From NCBI GenBank assembly GCA_934394565.1, contig CAKRQV010000008.1, forward strand, positions 74,110 through 138,109: 64,000 bases of DNA, in the 5' to 3' direction. Under the pieces are notes generated by a model. It had not been told where the DNA came from. It saw nothing but the letters and a program-made list of their open reading frames with translations, and searched no databases. The translations under genes and the position numbers were made by a program. Of this stretch, positions 18,006 to 27,453 are shown in pieces. Source of the DNA: an uncultured Lachnospiraceae bacterium (lineage in GTDB: Bacteria > Bacillota > Clostridia > Lachnospirales > Lachnospiraceae). How positions within the stretch are numbered: the stretch's first letter is position 1; each line of letters begins with the position of its first letter.

Positions 18006-20090
18006 CTATTCGATATCCTGAATCTTAGAAGCTCTGGCCTCAATCTCCTTATCCTGAATATCCTTCGGAGCCTGCTCATACCGTGCAAACTCATACTCAA
18101 AATCACCACTGCCGCCCGTCATAGACCGAAGCACAGTAGAATATCCAAAGATTTCCAGCTGCGGCACATCCGCTTCAATGATCGTATTCCCCTTGTGATC
18201 CGGTGTCATACCAAGCACACGGCCACGTCTCTTATTCAGATCGCCCATAACATCACCGGTATATTTGTCAGCCACCTTGACCTTCATATTTACGATCGGC
18301 TCTAAGAGAACCGGAGAAGCTTCCATAAATCCCTTCTTGAACGCCATCTTCGTTGCCTGTTTGAAGGCCATCTCAGAAGAATCTACCGGATGATAAGAAC
18401 CATCATACAGTACAGCCGCAACACCAACAACCGGATAAGCAGCCAGCGGACCAGACTCTACAGATTCCTGCAGACCCTTTTCAACAGCCGGGAAGTAGTT
18501 CTTCGGTACAGCACCGCCGACAACCTCCTGTGTGAATGTAAAAGCAGTATCCAGATCACCAGACGGTGCAAAGCGCATCTTAACGTGACCATACTGACCA
18601 TGACCACCGGACTGTTTCTTATATTTGGCATCCACATCAGAATTCTTGCGGATTGTTTCGCGGAAAGCCACTTTTGGCTTCACCATCTCGATTTCCACTT
18701 TATAACGCTCTTTTAATTTACTGAGCACTATATCCAGCTGCTGATCACCGATACCATAGATCAGCGTCTGACGATTAGCAGAATCATTGACAAGGCGAAT
18801 CGTCTGGTCTTCCATGGCGATCTTGGTCAGAGCCTGGGCAGCTTTATCCACTTCGTTCTTATTCGGTACTTTATACCGCATGCAGGTATACGGCACAGAC
18901 AGCATCGGTTTTGCATACAGCACCTGTTTTGCTTTGGTACACAGGGTATCACCTGTTCTTGCTTCGAGTTTTGCAAGAGCACCGATATCGCCGGCAAACA
19001 GCTCCGGTACTTCGATAGGCTTACCTCCCTCAAGAACATAAAGTTTACCGATACGTTCTTCTTTTTCCTGCAGGGAATTGTACAGTGTATCATTTGTCTT
19101 TAAAACACCGGAGCAGACCTTGATCATGGAGTATTTACCGATAAACGGATCTACGATGGTCTTGAATACCAGTGCAGATTTTGCTTTTGCGAAATCATAA
19201 TCTGCATGGAACAGCTCGCCTGTATCTTTGAGCATACCGGCACGCTCTTTCTTTGTCGGATCCGGCAGGAAATCCACGATATCATCCAACAGATTTGTCA
19301 CACCATACAGAATATTCGGTGCACCCATGCAGACCGGAACGATGGAACCGTCGGCAATATTCATAGAAGCCGCCATCATGATCTCTCCCTCGGAGAACTC
19401 TTCACCGCCAAAGTAACGATCCATAAACTCTTCACTCGTCTCAGCTACAGACTCCATCAGGATTTCTTTGTATTTTTCATAATATTCTTCACAGTAATCC
19501 GGGATCGGGCATTCCTCGTGAACGTCCTTGGCCAGGAACTTGCGGCCTTTGCCCTTAACTACATTTACATAGCCGATAAATTCTTCATTGCCACGGATCG
19601 GCATATGGAACGGAGCGATCTTTTTGCCATACATCTCTGTCAGATCCTCTACCGTCTTACGGAAGCTGACATTGTCGATATCCATACCTGTCACAAAGAT
19701 CATGCGGGGCAGATTGTATTTTTCACAAAGTTCCCAGGCTTTCTGTGTACCAACCTGTACGCCGGCTTTACCATTGACAACAATGATCGCTGCGTCTGCT
19801 GCTGCGACAGCTTCTTCTGCCTCACCGACAAAATCGAAAAATCCAGGGGTATCCAGAATATTGATCTTACATCCGTGCCATTCGATCGGCACTAAGGATG
19901 TAGAAATTGAAAAACCACGCTTGATCTCTTCTTTATCAAAATCGCTGACGGTGTTTCCCTCGCTGACCTTACCAAGGCGGCTGGTGATACCGGAGATATA
20001 AGCCATTGCCTCTGTCAGAGTCGTCTTACCGGCTCCGCCGTGTCCAAGAAGAACTACGTTTCTGATTCGGTCTGATCTGTAAATGTCCAT
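18006..20090 (-). CDS. Elongation factor G-like GTPase (EF-G paralogue)
   Basis: 694-aa EF-G-fold protein with all five domains in order. G1 is GHGGAGKTT (16-24) instead of the GHIDAGKTT of true EF-G, G3 is DTPGF (80-84), and G4 reads TGMD (134-137) where NKxD is expected. Domain IV retains the QSGGHGQYGHVKM segment near residue 505. The GHGGxGKT form is typical of the second EF-G lineage (FusA2-like), not the str-operon factor; no rpsL, rpsG or tufA is nearby. It may work in recycling or slow translocation under stress; that is inference. GGGAGG precedes the ATG. Confidence 0.85.
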   Translation of the reverse strand: MDIYRSDRIRNVVLLGHGGAGKTTLTEAMAYISGITSRLGKVSEGNTVSDFDKEEIKRGFSISTSLVPIEWHGCKINILDTPGFFDFVGEAEEAVAAADAAIIVVNGKAGVQVGTQKAWELCEKYNLPRMIFVTGMDIDNVSFRKTVEDLTEMYGKKIAPFHMPIRGNEEFIGYVNVVKGKGRKFLAKDVHEECPIPDYCEEYYEKYKEILMESVAETSEEFMDRYFGGEEFSEGEIMMAASMNIADGSIVPVCMGAPNILYGVTNLLDDIVDFLPDPTKKERAGMLKDTGELFHADYDFAKAKSALVFKTIVDPFIGKYSMIKVCSGVLKTNDTLYNSLQEKEERIGKLYVLEGGKPIEVPELFAGDIGALAKLEARTGDTLCTKAKQVLYAKPMLSVPYTCMRYKVPNKNEVDKAAQALTKIAMEDQTIRLVNDSANRQTLIYGIGDQQLDIVLSKLKERYKVEIEMVKPKVAFRETIRKNSDVDAKYKKQSGGHGQYGHVKMRFAPSGDLDTAFTFTQEVVGGAVPKNYFPAVEKGLQESVESGPLAAYPVVGVAAVLYDGSYHPVDSSEMAFKQATKMAFKKGFMEASPVLLEPIVNMKVKVADKYTGDVMGDLNKRRGRVLGMTPDHKGNTIIEADVPQLEIFGYSTVLRSMTGGSGDFEYEFARYEQAPKDIQDKEIEARASKIQDIE

Positions 20091-20122
20091 TGTGTAACCC
20101 TCCCAAAATTCAGTATAGTCAT

Positions 20123-20151
20123 ATAGTACTATTTTTTTTATAACTTTTCAA
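20123..20151 (-). promoter_or_regulatory. Possible promoter of the EF-G paralogue
   Basis: Minus strand TTGAAA, 17-bp spacer, TACTAT, about 30 bp before the start codon. AT-rich region, so moderate support. Confidence 0.4.
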
Positions 20152-20288
20152 TCTTTTTATTCAATTTCACCAATTTTTTATTTGATTTTTTCAGATAGTC
20201 GTGAAATAAAGGCTATTTTTCTTCTGTTTTTTTAAATTATATATACAAGTCACACAATTCATCCCGGTTATATCAAAAAATTGTCGTC

Positions 20289-20310
20289 TTTTATACTTTA
20301 ACGTATAAAA
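20289..20310. promoter_or_regulatory. Inverted repeat upstream of tyrA promoter
   Basis: Perfect 8-bp arms TTTTATAC / GTATAAAA around a 6-base loop, ending 3 bp before the minus-35 box of the tyrA promoter; placed like an operator or activator site. No cognate regulator is visible. Confidence 0.35.
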
Positions 20311-20313
20311 TAA

Positions 20314-20342
20314 TTGACTTTTAAATGTTGCTGCTTTACAAT
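20314..20342 (+). promoter_or_regulatory. Predicted sigma-A promoter of tyrA
   Basis: TTGACT, 17-bp spacer, TACAAT, leaving a leader of about 110 nt before tyrA. Confidence 0.65.
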
Positions 20343-20461
20343 ACATATCGTGTCTGTATGGTACACAAACGAAAGCTGCATACAACCTGCAGCCATGCAC
20401 AACCGTTTATCTGCCTGCACAGTCACGTTTATAAACTTAAAGATATGAAAGGATCTACCCA

Positions 20462-21562
20462 ATGGAAAACTTAACAGTAGGCTTTATCGGCTTTGGTCTG
20501 ATTGGCGGTTCGATTGCCAAAGCCCTTCGAAAATTTCATCCGGACTGCAGGATCATGACCTATTCCCGCACCAGAGATGCCCTGGAGCAGGCAAAGCAGG
20601 ATGGTGTTGTGGATATCATCTGCACCAAAGATGACCCGTTTTTCGGAGCCTGTGATTATATATTTATGTGTGCTCCTGTTGAGAGCAACATCCAGTACCT
20701 CGATTTTTTAAAGACTGTCATGCGTCCGAACTGCATCCTGACAGACGTTGGCAGCGTAAAAATGCCGATCCATGAAGCTATTACCGAAAAAGGTATGGAT
20801 GCCTGCTTTATCGGCGGACATCCGATGGCAGGTTCCGAAAAAACCGGTTATGCCAATGCCACTGACCTTCTTTTGGAAAATTCCTATTATATTCTTACAC
20901 CGTGTGAAGATGTGCCCAAAGAACGCATCGAAGCCTTCACAGAGCTTATCCGCTCCATCGGTGGCATTCCGCTGACCATGTCGGCCAGAGACCATGATTA
21001 CACAACGGCTGTGATTTCCCATCTTCCACATGTGATCGCAGCTACCCTTGTCAACGCTGTCAAAAAGCTTGATGATCCGGAACAGCATATGAAGATGATC
21101 GCTGCTGGTGGATTCAAAGATATCACCCGTATCGCTTCCTCTTCTCCCGAAATGTGGCAGAGCATCTGTCAGGAAAATTCTGCCAATATCGTGGAAGTTA
21201 TTGATGACTACATTGCTATGCTGCAGGATGCCCGGGACAAAGTCATGGAAGCCGGATGCCCCGGTGTGTATGATATGTTTGAGGAATCCAGAGAATACAG
21301 AAATTCCTTTGGTGATCTGTCTGCAGGCCCGATCAAGAAGAAATTTGCCTTTACCTGTGATCTCTATGATGAGCCGGGCGGCATCGCCACGATTACGATC
21401 ATGCTCGGTATGCGCGGCTTAAGTATCAAAAATATCGGCATCATCCACAACCGTTCTTTTGCAGAGGGTGCGCTGGAGATTGAATTCTATACCGAGGATT
21501 CCATGAAACAGGCTATTGACCTTTTACGTTCCAGAAATTACACTATCTATGTCAGAGATTAA
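20462..21562 (+). CDS. tyrA: Prephenate dehydrogenase
   Basis: Converts prephenate to 4-hydroxyphenylpyruvate for tyrosine synthesis using NAD+. The 366-aa protein has the Rossmann motif GFIGFGLIGGS (7-17), the catalytic region with GGHPMAGSEKTGY near residue 117, and a C-terminal ACT domain (about 295-366) for feedback by aromatic amino acids. GAAAGGATCTACCC precedes the ATG. aroA follows 191 bp later in the same direction but behind a hairpin terminator, so coupling of the two is partial. Confidence 0.94.
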   Translation: MENLTVGFIGFGLIGGSIAKALRKFHPDCRIMTYSRTRDALEQAKQDGVVDIICTKDDPFFGACDYIFMCAPVESNIQYLDFLKTVMRPNCILTDVGSVKMPIHEAITEKGMDACFIGGHPMAGSEKTGYANATDLLLENSYYILTPCEDVPKERIEAFTELIRSIGGIPLTMSARDHDYTTAVISHLPHVIAATLVNAVKKLDDPEQHMKMIAAGGFKDITRIASSSPEMWQSICQENSANIVEVIDDYIAMLQDARDKVMEAGCPGVYDMFEESREYRNSFGDLSAGPIKKKFAFTCDLYDEPGGIATITIMLGMRGLSIKNIGIIHNRSFAEGALEIEFYTEDSMKQAIDLLRSRNYTIYVRD

Positions 21563-21703
21563 ACGCATATAGCGAAAAACCACGCAGTTTAAAACTGCCG
21601 GACTTGCTGTAATTATCTGCAAAAAATCTCATAAAACAGAGACCGAAAGAACAGTATAATACTTCTTTTCGGACGCAAAGCAACCATAAGAAAGAAACGT
21701 AAC

Positions 21704-21738
21704 AAAAAGGACTGCTTTTACTACAGTCCTTTTTTCTA
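21704..21738 (+). terminator. Intrinsic terminator between tyrA and aroA
   Basis: Perfect 11-bp stem AAAAAGGACTG / CAGTCCTTTTT plus further Ts, ending only 15 bp before the aroA start. It can end the tyrA message or act as a leader terminator for aroA. Confidence 0.75.
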
Positions 21739-21753
21739 CAGGAGGATTATTTC

Positions 21754-23034
21754 ATGGATTTCACAAAAACAACGAAACCTCTGCACGGTGAACTGACCGT
21801 GCCGGGCGATAAATCCATCTCTCACCGTTCCGTTATGTTCGGTGCTATTTCTGAGGGAATCACAGAGGTTACGCACTTCTTAAAAAGTGCCGACTGCCTC
21901 TCCACGATATCCTGTTTCCGCAAAATGGGCATTACTATTGAAGAGGAAGCCCAGACGCTTTTGATCCACGGCAAGGGTCTGCACGGTCTCTCAGCACCCG
22001 CAGAGGTACTGGACACCGGCAACAGTGGCACTACAACACGCCTGATCTCCGGCATTCTTGCCGGGCAGTCTTTTGAGAGCCATCTGATCGGGGATGCTTC
22101 CATCTGTAAGCGTCCGATGGGGCGTATCATGAAGCCGTTACTGGCCATGGGTGCGGATATTACAAGCGACAGGGGCAACGACTGTGCACCGCTGACGATC
22201 AAAGGACATCCGTTAAAAGCGATCCACTACGATTCACCGGTAGCATCTGCGCAGGTCAAATCCTGTGTCCTGCTGGCCGGTCTGTATGCCGATGGCCCGG
22301 TGTCTGTGACCGAACCGGCATTGTCCCGGAATCATACGGAGCTTATGCTCTCTTCTTTTGGAGCCAGTGTGACTTCTTTTGGTACGACAGCAACGATCCT
22401 GCCTGATCCACATCTGGCAGGCCAGAAAGTCAGTGTGCCGGGAGATATTTCCTCGGCTGCCTATTTTATCTGCGCTGCCCTTATGGTTCCCGGTTCGGAA
22501 GTGTTGATCCGCAATGTCGGTATCAATCCAACCCGAGACGGTATTCTTCGTGTCGTCAGAGCCATGGGTGCTGATATTGAATACCGGAATATCCGTGAAC
22601 AGGCTGGTGAAAAGACGGCAGATCTTCTGGTTCGTTATACAAAAGATCTGCATGGTACAGTGATTGAGGGAGATCTGATTCCTACACTGATTGATGAGAT
22701 TCCGGTTATTGCGGTTCTTGCTGCTACGGCTGACGGTGAGACTGTGATCCGTGATGCCAAGGAGCTTCGTGTCAAGGAATCCGACCGACTGACGATCATG
22801 GTGGATTCTTTAAGTGCCATGGGCTGTGATATTGAGGGTACGCCGGACGGTATGATCATCCGTGGCGGACGTCCGATGCAGGGGGCACAGATCGACAGTC
22901 ATCTGGATCACCGGATCGCGATGTCGTTTGCGGTGGCTTCGCTGGTGGCTGAGGGAACGACAACGATACAAAATGCGGAGTGTGTGAATATTTCGTATCC
23001 GGAATTTTACAGGGATCTGGCTTCGCTTTTATAA
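21754..23034 (+). CDS. aroA: 3-phosphoshikimate 1-carboxyvinyltransferase (EPSP synthase)
   Basis: Joins shikimate-3-phosphate and PEP in the shikimate pathway. The 426-aa protein carries GDKSISHRSVMF (substrate Lys/Ser), LDTGNSGTTTRLISG near residue 90 and the C-terminal RVKESDR and DHRIAMSFAV motifs. Length is typical. AGGAGG lies 9 bp before the ATG, between the upstream hairpin and the gene. A very strong 25-bp stem-loop follows the stop. Confidence 0.97.
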   Translation: MDFTKTTKPLHGELTVPGDKSISHRSVMFGAISEGITEVTHFLKSADCLSTISCFRKMGITIEEEAQTLLIHGKGLHGLSAPAEVLDTGNSGTTTRLISGILAGQSFESHLIGDASICKRPMGRIMKPLLAMGADITSDRGNDCAPLTIKGHPLKAIHYDSPVASAQVKSCVLLAGLYADGPVSVTEPALSRNHTELMLSSFGASVTSFGTTATILPDPHLAGQKVSVPGDISSAAYFICAALMVPGSEVLIRNVGINPTRDGILRVVRAMGADIEYRNIREQAGEKTADLLVRYTKDLHGTVIEGDLIPTLIDEIPVIAVLAATADGETVIRDAKELRVKESDRLTIMVDSLSAMGCDIEGTPDGMIIRGGRPMQGAQIDSHLDHRIAMSFAVASLVAEGTTTIQNAECVNISYPEFYRDLASLL

Positions 23035-23048
23035 TGATTAACGGACAT

Positions 23049-23107
23049 AAAAGAAAGAGTTCGGGCCTGCGGGGCACCGGCTCCCGCAGGCCCGAACTCT
23101 TTCTTTT
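23049..23107. terminator. Very long perfect stem-loop terminator
   Basis: 25-bp perfect inverted repeat (GC-rich core GGGCCTGCGGG flanked by AAAAGAAAGAG and its complement) with 9-base loop, at the end of aroA. A and T tracts on both sides make it work in either direction. Confidence 0.85.
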
Positions 23108-23192
23108 ACTGTTTTTGAAGAAATCAGATTATTTTAATTATCTATTGCAGAGCCAAAAAGTTTTAGGCATTTCTATTATACCGTGATCTTGC

Positions 23193-24236
23193 TTACAAAA
23201 TGCACATGGCATCGCCAAAGGAGAAAAATCTGTATCTCTCCTGCACGGCTGCTTCATATGCCCGGAAGATATTCTCTTTTCCGGCAAATGCAGAAACGAG
23301 CATCATCAGTGTAGATTCCGGCAGATGGAAATTCGTGATCAGGCCATCCATCACTTTAAAAGTATAGCCTGGATAAATAAAGATATCTGTCCATCCGCTT
23401 CCGGTCTTTACCACACCATTCTCATCCGCAGCAGACTCCAGTGTACGACAGCTCGTCGTTCCGACAGCAATGATCCGACCGCCTTTTGCATGGGTTTCGT
23501 TGATCAGCTTTGCCTGATCCTCTTCGATGCAATAGAACTCGGAATGCATATGGTGTTCTTTGACATTATCGACCTTGACCGGACGGAATGTACCGAGTCC
23601 CACGTGCAGTGTTACGTGGGCGATATTCACACCCATCTCTTTGATCTCTTCCAGCAATTCTTTTGTAAAATGCAGACCGGCAGTAGGCGCTGCGGCAGAA
23701 CCGTTATTTTTGGCATATACGGTCTGGTAGCGGTTCTTGTCCTTAAGTTTATGCGTGATATACGGAGGCAGCGGCATCTCACCCAGCTGATCCAGGATTT
23801 CTTCAAAAATACCATCGTAGTCAAAGCGGATCAGACGGTTACCGTCCTCTACCACTTCCAGTACCTCGGCATTCAACAGGCCGTCACCAAAAGTCACTTT
23901 GGCGCCAGGTTTCATCTTTTTACCCGGCTTTACCAGAGTTTCCCAGACATTATCACTCTTTCTGGTCAGAAGAAGCACCTCGATTGCTGCGCCGGTATCC
24001 GGTTTGTGGCCGATCAGACGGGCCGGGATGACACGGGTATCGTTGATGACCAGTGTATCGTTCGGCTTCAGATATTTCTTGATATCCCTGAAATGTTCAT
24101 GGGTAAATTCTCCTGTCTGCCTGTCCAGATGCAGCAGACGGGAAGACGCTCTGTCCACGAGCGGATCCTGGGCGATCAGCTCCTTTGGCAGATCATAATA
24201 AAAATCCGATGTTTTCATTACTTTATCTTCTTGCAT
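23193..24236 (-). CDS. queA: tRNA preQ1(34) S-adenosylmethionine ribosyltransferase-isomerase
   Basis: Transfers the ribosyl part of SAM to preQ1 in tRNA, giving epoxyqueuosine. 347 aa with family motifs FYYDLPKELIAQDPL, VINDTRVIPARLIG, and GLHFTKELL. Two starts are possible: this ATG has GGAAGGA 6 bp upstream and overlaps the preceding phosphatase gene by 14 bp; the ATG at 24218 (MKTSDFYYDLP) matches the usual N-terminus but has a poorer site. No other queuosine genes are in the window. Confidence 0.93.
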   Translation of the reverse strand: MQEDKVMKTSDFYYDLPKELIAQDPLVDRASSRLLHLDRQTGEFTHEHFRDIKKYLKPNDTLVINDTRVIPARLIGHKPDTGAAIEVLLLTRKSDNVWETLVKPGKKMKPGAKVTFGDGLLNAEVLEVVEDGNRLIRFDYDGIFEEILDQLGEMPLPPYITHKLKDKNRYQTVYAKNNGSAAAPTAGLHFTKELLEEIKEMGVNIAHVTLHVGLGTFRPVKVDNVKEHHMHSEFYCIEEDQAKLINETHAKGGRIIAVGTTSCRTLESAADENGVVKTGSGWTDIFIYPGYTFKVMDGLITNFHLPESTLMMLVSAFAGKENIFRAYEAAVQERYRFFSFGDAMCIL

Positions 24237-24873
24237 AGGTATCCTTCCATTCCTTTCTGTCGTAATACAGATGATCTAATTCTGTCAGTGTAAATACACC
24301 ATTTTCATAATATACCGTAGACACGCTTAAATTCGGCGGAATACAGCCTCTCCAGAAATTTTCCGGTGCCCGCTCGCCCTCCATCACACGCAGCAGAGCC
24401 CGGGATGAACAGCCATGGCAGGACAGTAAAACCGTCTTATCCTGCAACTCATCCTGATGTACCAGCCAGTCGATAAAATCTTTTACCCGGTCACACAGCT
24501 GTCCAAAGGTTTCTCCGCCCTTTGGCGCTTCATACTGCATGGGATGGTTATAAAACGCATCCATAAACTCTGGAGACACTTCCGGATTCTTTTTGGAACA
24601 GCAAAGTCCCTCATATGCGCCAAAACTGATTTCCATCAAACGTGCATCATCCAGGATTGGTACGTGACGGCCCTTCAGAACGAGTTCAGCGGTCTTTCTG
24701 GCACGTTTCAGCGGGCTGGTGTAACAGATATCCACATGGACGTCTTTCATGTTTTCTGCGGTCATCTGAGCCAGACGGATACCGTGTTCATTCAGTTCCA
24801 TGTCCTTCTGGCCCTGCAGTCTGGCCTCGGTATTCCATGCTGTCTCGCCGTGGCGCAGGATCAATATCTTCAT
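24223..24873 (-). CDS. Histidine phosphatase family protein
   Basis: 216-aa phosphoglycerate-mutase-fold enzyme. The catalytic RHGETAWN (residues 7-14, His8 phospho-acceptor) is at the N-terminus, TSPLKRARKTAEL near residue 55, and the second active-site His in LLSCHGCSS near residue 150. It could be a GpmB-like or cobalamin/nucleotide-sugar phosphatase; the substrate is not readable. AAGGTGATG precedes the ATG. It overlaps queA, so the two are co-transcribed. Confidence 0.87.
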   Translation of the reverse strand: MKILILRHGETAWNTEARLQGQKDMELNEHGIRLAQMTAENMKDVHVDICYTSPLKRARKTAELVLKGRHVPILDDARLMEISFGAYEGLCCSKKNPEVSPEFMDAFYNHPMQYEAPKGGETFGQLCDRVKDFIDWLVHQDELQDKTVLLSCHGCSSRALLRVMEGERAPENFWRGCIPPNLSVSTVYYENGVFTLTELDHLYYDRKEWKDTYARR

Positions 24874-24933
24874 TTTTCACATCACCTTCGTATTTTTCAA
24901 TGCATCTTATCTATAAGACATACAATAACACAT

Positions 24934-24967
24934 ACAGGCTGCGATCCCCTGACAGATCGCAGCCTGT
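24934..24967 (-). terminator. Stem-loop after pheT
   Basis: Perfect 13-bp stem ACAGGCTGCGATC with 8-base loop, downstream of pheT. T-tract after it is broken, so termination is likely but not certain. Confidence 0.6.
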
Positions 24968-25025
24968 GAAAAAACTGTTTTGTTCAGAAAACCTGTGTTT
25001 CACAAGCTTTCCTATTATAGCGTAT

Positions 25026-27440
25026 TTACTGGCGCAGTACAATACCCATGGATTCAAGACCTTTGAGAATTTTCTGCATAACGCCATTGATATCCTCTTC
25101 GGACAGCGTTCTGTCAGAAGCACGGAAGGTTACGGAATATGCGACAGACTTAAAGCCTCTGTCAATCTGGTTGCCTTCATATACATCAAACAGTGTCACT
25201 TTCTCCAGAAGCTTGCCACCACACTCTTCAATCATCTTCTCGATGGAGCCAACCATAACTTCTTTCGGAACAACCATACTCAGGTCACGGGTCACAGCTG
25301 GGAATTTGGCAACACCTTTGTATTTATAATCGAAGGAACACATCGGTGTCAGTGCCGGCATATCCAGTACAGCGATATAGGCTCTGGTGCCGATCTCATA
25401 ATTTTTGGCAGCCTGTGGATGCAGCTCACCGAGGAAACCTACCTCTACACCATCATAGATGATCTTTGCCTGACGACCCGGATGCAGATACGGCACACCG
25501 GCTTTCGGATCGTACTCCGGTTTCTTCTTCATGCCGACTCTCTCGAAGAAGTTTTCGATCGTACCTTTCATAGTGAAGAAATCTCCGGCATCGTACATAC
25601 CCAGTGTGAGTTTTTTTCTTTCCTCCGGCAGCTCTGTCAGCGGCAGGCTCTTTGGCAGGTAAACATTACCAAGCTCGTAGAGTTTTACGCTCTTATTTCT
25701 GTGGTTGTAGTTTGTACCCAGAGATGTCAGAAGGCCATGTACGGAAACAGTACGCATGATACTGAAATCCTCACCCAGCGGATTTAAGATCTGGATAGCC
25801 TGTCTTTCCGGTGCATCCGGAGCAAATAACAGCTTGTCATAAACCTTCGGACTTTCAAAGGAATAGCAGTATCCCTGGGAGAATCCATCCATCTCTGCCA
25901 CATCACGGGCAATCTGCTCGATACGCTCTGCGAAGGATACACCACCTGCTGTAGATGCATGCGGCAGCGTAGTCGGAATATTGTCATAACCGAAGAATCT
26001 GGCCACTTCCTCTGCGATATCTGCTGTACGGAACACATCCTGACGGAATGTTGGTACGACGATCTCGTCTGTTGCCGAATCCAGATCCAGCTCTACACGA
26101 TGCAGATAAGACAGCATCGCTTCTCTGGAAAGCTCTGTACCTAACAAAGCATTGATTCTGTCCGGCTCAAATTTGACTCTTCTTTCGCTAACCGGGTTCG
26201 GATATACATCCACATAACCACCAACAACCTCACCTGCACCAAACTCTTCCATCAGCTGGCATGCACGGTCGATCGCTGACTGGGCATTTTCCGGATCCAG
26301 ACCTTTTTCAAATTTGGCAGAAGCATCTGTACGCATACCGATACGTTTGGAAGACAGACGGATATTTGTGCCGTCAAAGCAGGCTGCCTCAAACAACACA
26401 TCCTTCACCTGATCTGTGATCATGGAATTCTGACCACCCATGATACCGGCGATACCAACCGGGCCGTTCTCATCATTGATCATCAAAACATCATGATCCA
26501 GCTTACGGGTCTGTCCGTCCAGTGTGACGAACTCGTCACCATCGTTGGCACGTTTTACGATGATATGCTTGCCATGGATCGTATCCAGATCGTAGGCATG
26601 CATCGGCTGACCGTATTCTTCCATAACATAGTTTGTAATATCGACCAGATTATTGATCGGACGGATGCCGACAGAGGCCAGACATTCCTGCATCCACTTC
26701 GGGGACGGACCGATCTTGACATTCTTTACAACTCTGGCTACATAACGCGGGCAGAGATCATCTGCCTCTACGGTAACTTTCACATAGTCTTCTGCTTTTT
26801 CATCGTTTCCTGTTACTTTGACTTCCGGTGCGTAAAACGGCACATCGAAAGTAGCCGCTGCCTCACGGGCCACACCAAGTACGCTGTAGCAGTCCACACG
26901 ATTGGACGTGATCTCATATTCTACGACCGTATCATGAAGTCCCAGAAGCTCGATGGCATCTGCGCCAACTTCCGCATCGTCACCGAACACATAAATACCG
27001 TACTCCGGTGCTTCCGGATGCAGATGTCTGTCAGAACCCAGCTCCTCAATGGAACACATCATACCGCAGGATTCCACACCGCGGAGTTTGCCTTTTTTGA
27101 TCTTGATACCGCCCTCTGTGCGGCTGCCATCATGACCACCGGCAACACGGCCACCATCTAAAACAACCGGAACTTTCTGTCCGACTTCGACGTTTGGCGC
27201 ACCAGTCACGATCTGTACAGTCTCTGTTCCGATATTTACCTGGCAGATCACCAGCTTGTCAGCGTCCGGATGACGCTCGATTTTTTCGATCTGGCCTACT
27301 ACGATCTTGTCCAGATCGGCATCCAGTCTCTCATAACCCTCGGCCTTTGTACCGGACAGGGTCATGGCATCTACATATTCCTGATCTGTTGCTTTCAGAT
27401 CCGGTACATATTTTTTAATCCATGAAAGTGAAGTTTGCAT
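25026..27440 (-). CDS. pheT: Phenylalanine--tRNA ligase subunit beta
   Basis: 804-aa beta subunit of the alpha2-beta2 synthetase. Order: N-terminal tRNA-binding EMAP-type domain (about 40-150), B3/B4 editing domain (about 215-390), B5 domain (about 405-475), catalytic-like core and C-terminal ferredoxin-like anticodon-binding domain (about 710-804, ending GIVLRQ). Length is typical. It follows pheS after 13 bp with GGAGGAG as ribosome-binding site and is under the pheS T-box. Confidence 0.97.
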   Translation of the reverse strand: MQTSLSWIKKYVPDLKATDQEYVDAMTLSGTKAEGYERLDADLDKIVVGQIEKIERHPDADKLVICQVNIGTETVQIVTGAPNVEVGQKVPVVLDGGRVAGGHDGSRTEGGIKIKKGKLRGVESCGMMCSIEELGSDRHLHPEAPEYGIYVFGDDAEVGADAIELLGLHDTVVEYEITSNRVDCYSVLGVAREAAATFDVPFYAPEVKVTGNDEKAEDYVKVTVEADDLCPRYVARVVKNVKIGPSPKWMQECLASVGIRPINNLVDITNYVMEEYGQPMHAYDLDTIHGKHIIVKRANDGDEFVTLDGQTRKLDHDVLMINDENGPVGIAGIMGGQNSMITDQVKDVLFEAACFDGTNIRLSSKRIGMRTDASAKFEKGLDPENAQSAIDRACQLMEEFGAGEVVGGYVDVYPNPVSERRVKFEPDRINALLGTELSREAMLSYLHRVELDLDSATDEIVVPTFRQDVFRTADIAEEVARFFGYDNIPTTLPHASTAGGVSFAERIEQIARDVAEMDGFSQGYCYSFESPKVYDKLLFAPDAPERQAIQILNPLGEDFSIMRTVSVHGLLTSLGTNYNHRNKSVKLYELGNVYLPKSLPLTELPEERKKLTLGMYDAGDFFTMKGTIENFFERVGMKKKPEYDPKAGVPYLHPGRQAKIIYDGVEVGFLGELHPQAAKNYEIGTRAYIAVLDMPALTPMCSFDYKYKGVAKFPAVTRDLSMVVPKEVMVGSIEKMIEECGGKLLEKVTLFDVYEGNQIDRGFKSVAYSVTFRASDRTLSEEDINGVMQKILKGLESMGIVLRQ

Positions 27441-27453
27441 TCTTTCTCTCCTC

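Noticed and set aside
21640..21700. GGACGCAAAGC near 21671, as in cyclic-di-GMP-I riboswitches
   Set aside because: The 5' half (GGCAAACC with P1b and GAAA loop) and the P2 arm are missing or wrong; only the short core matches.
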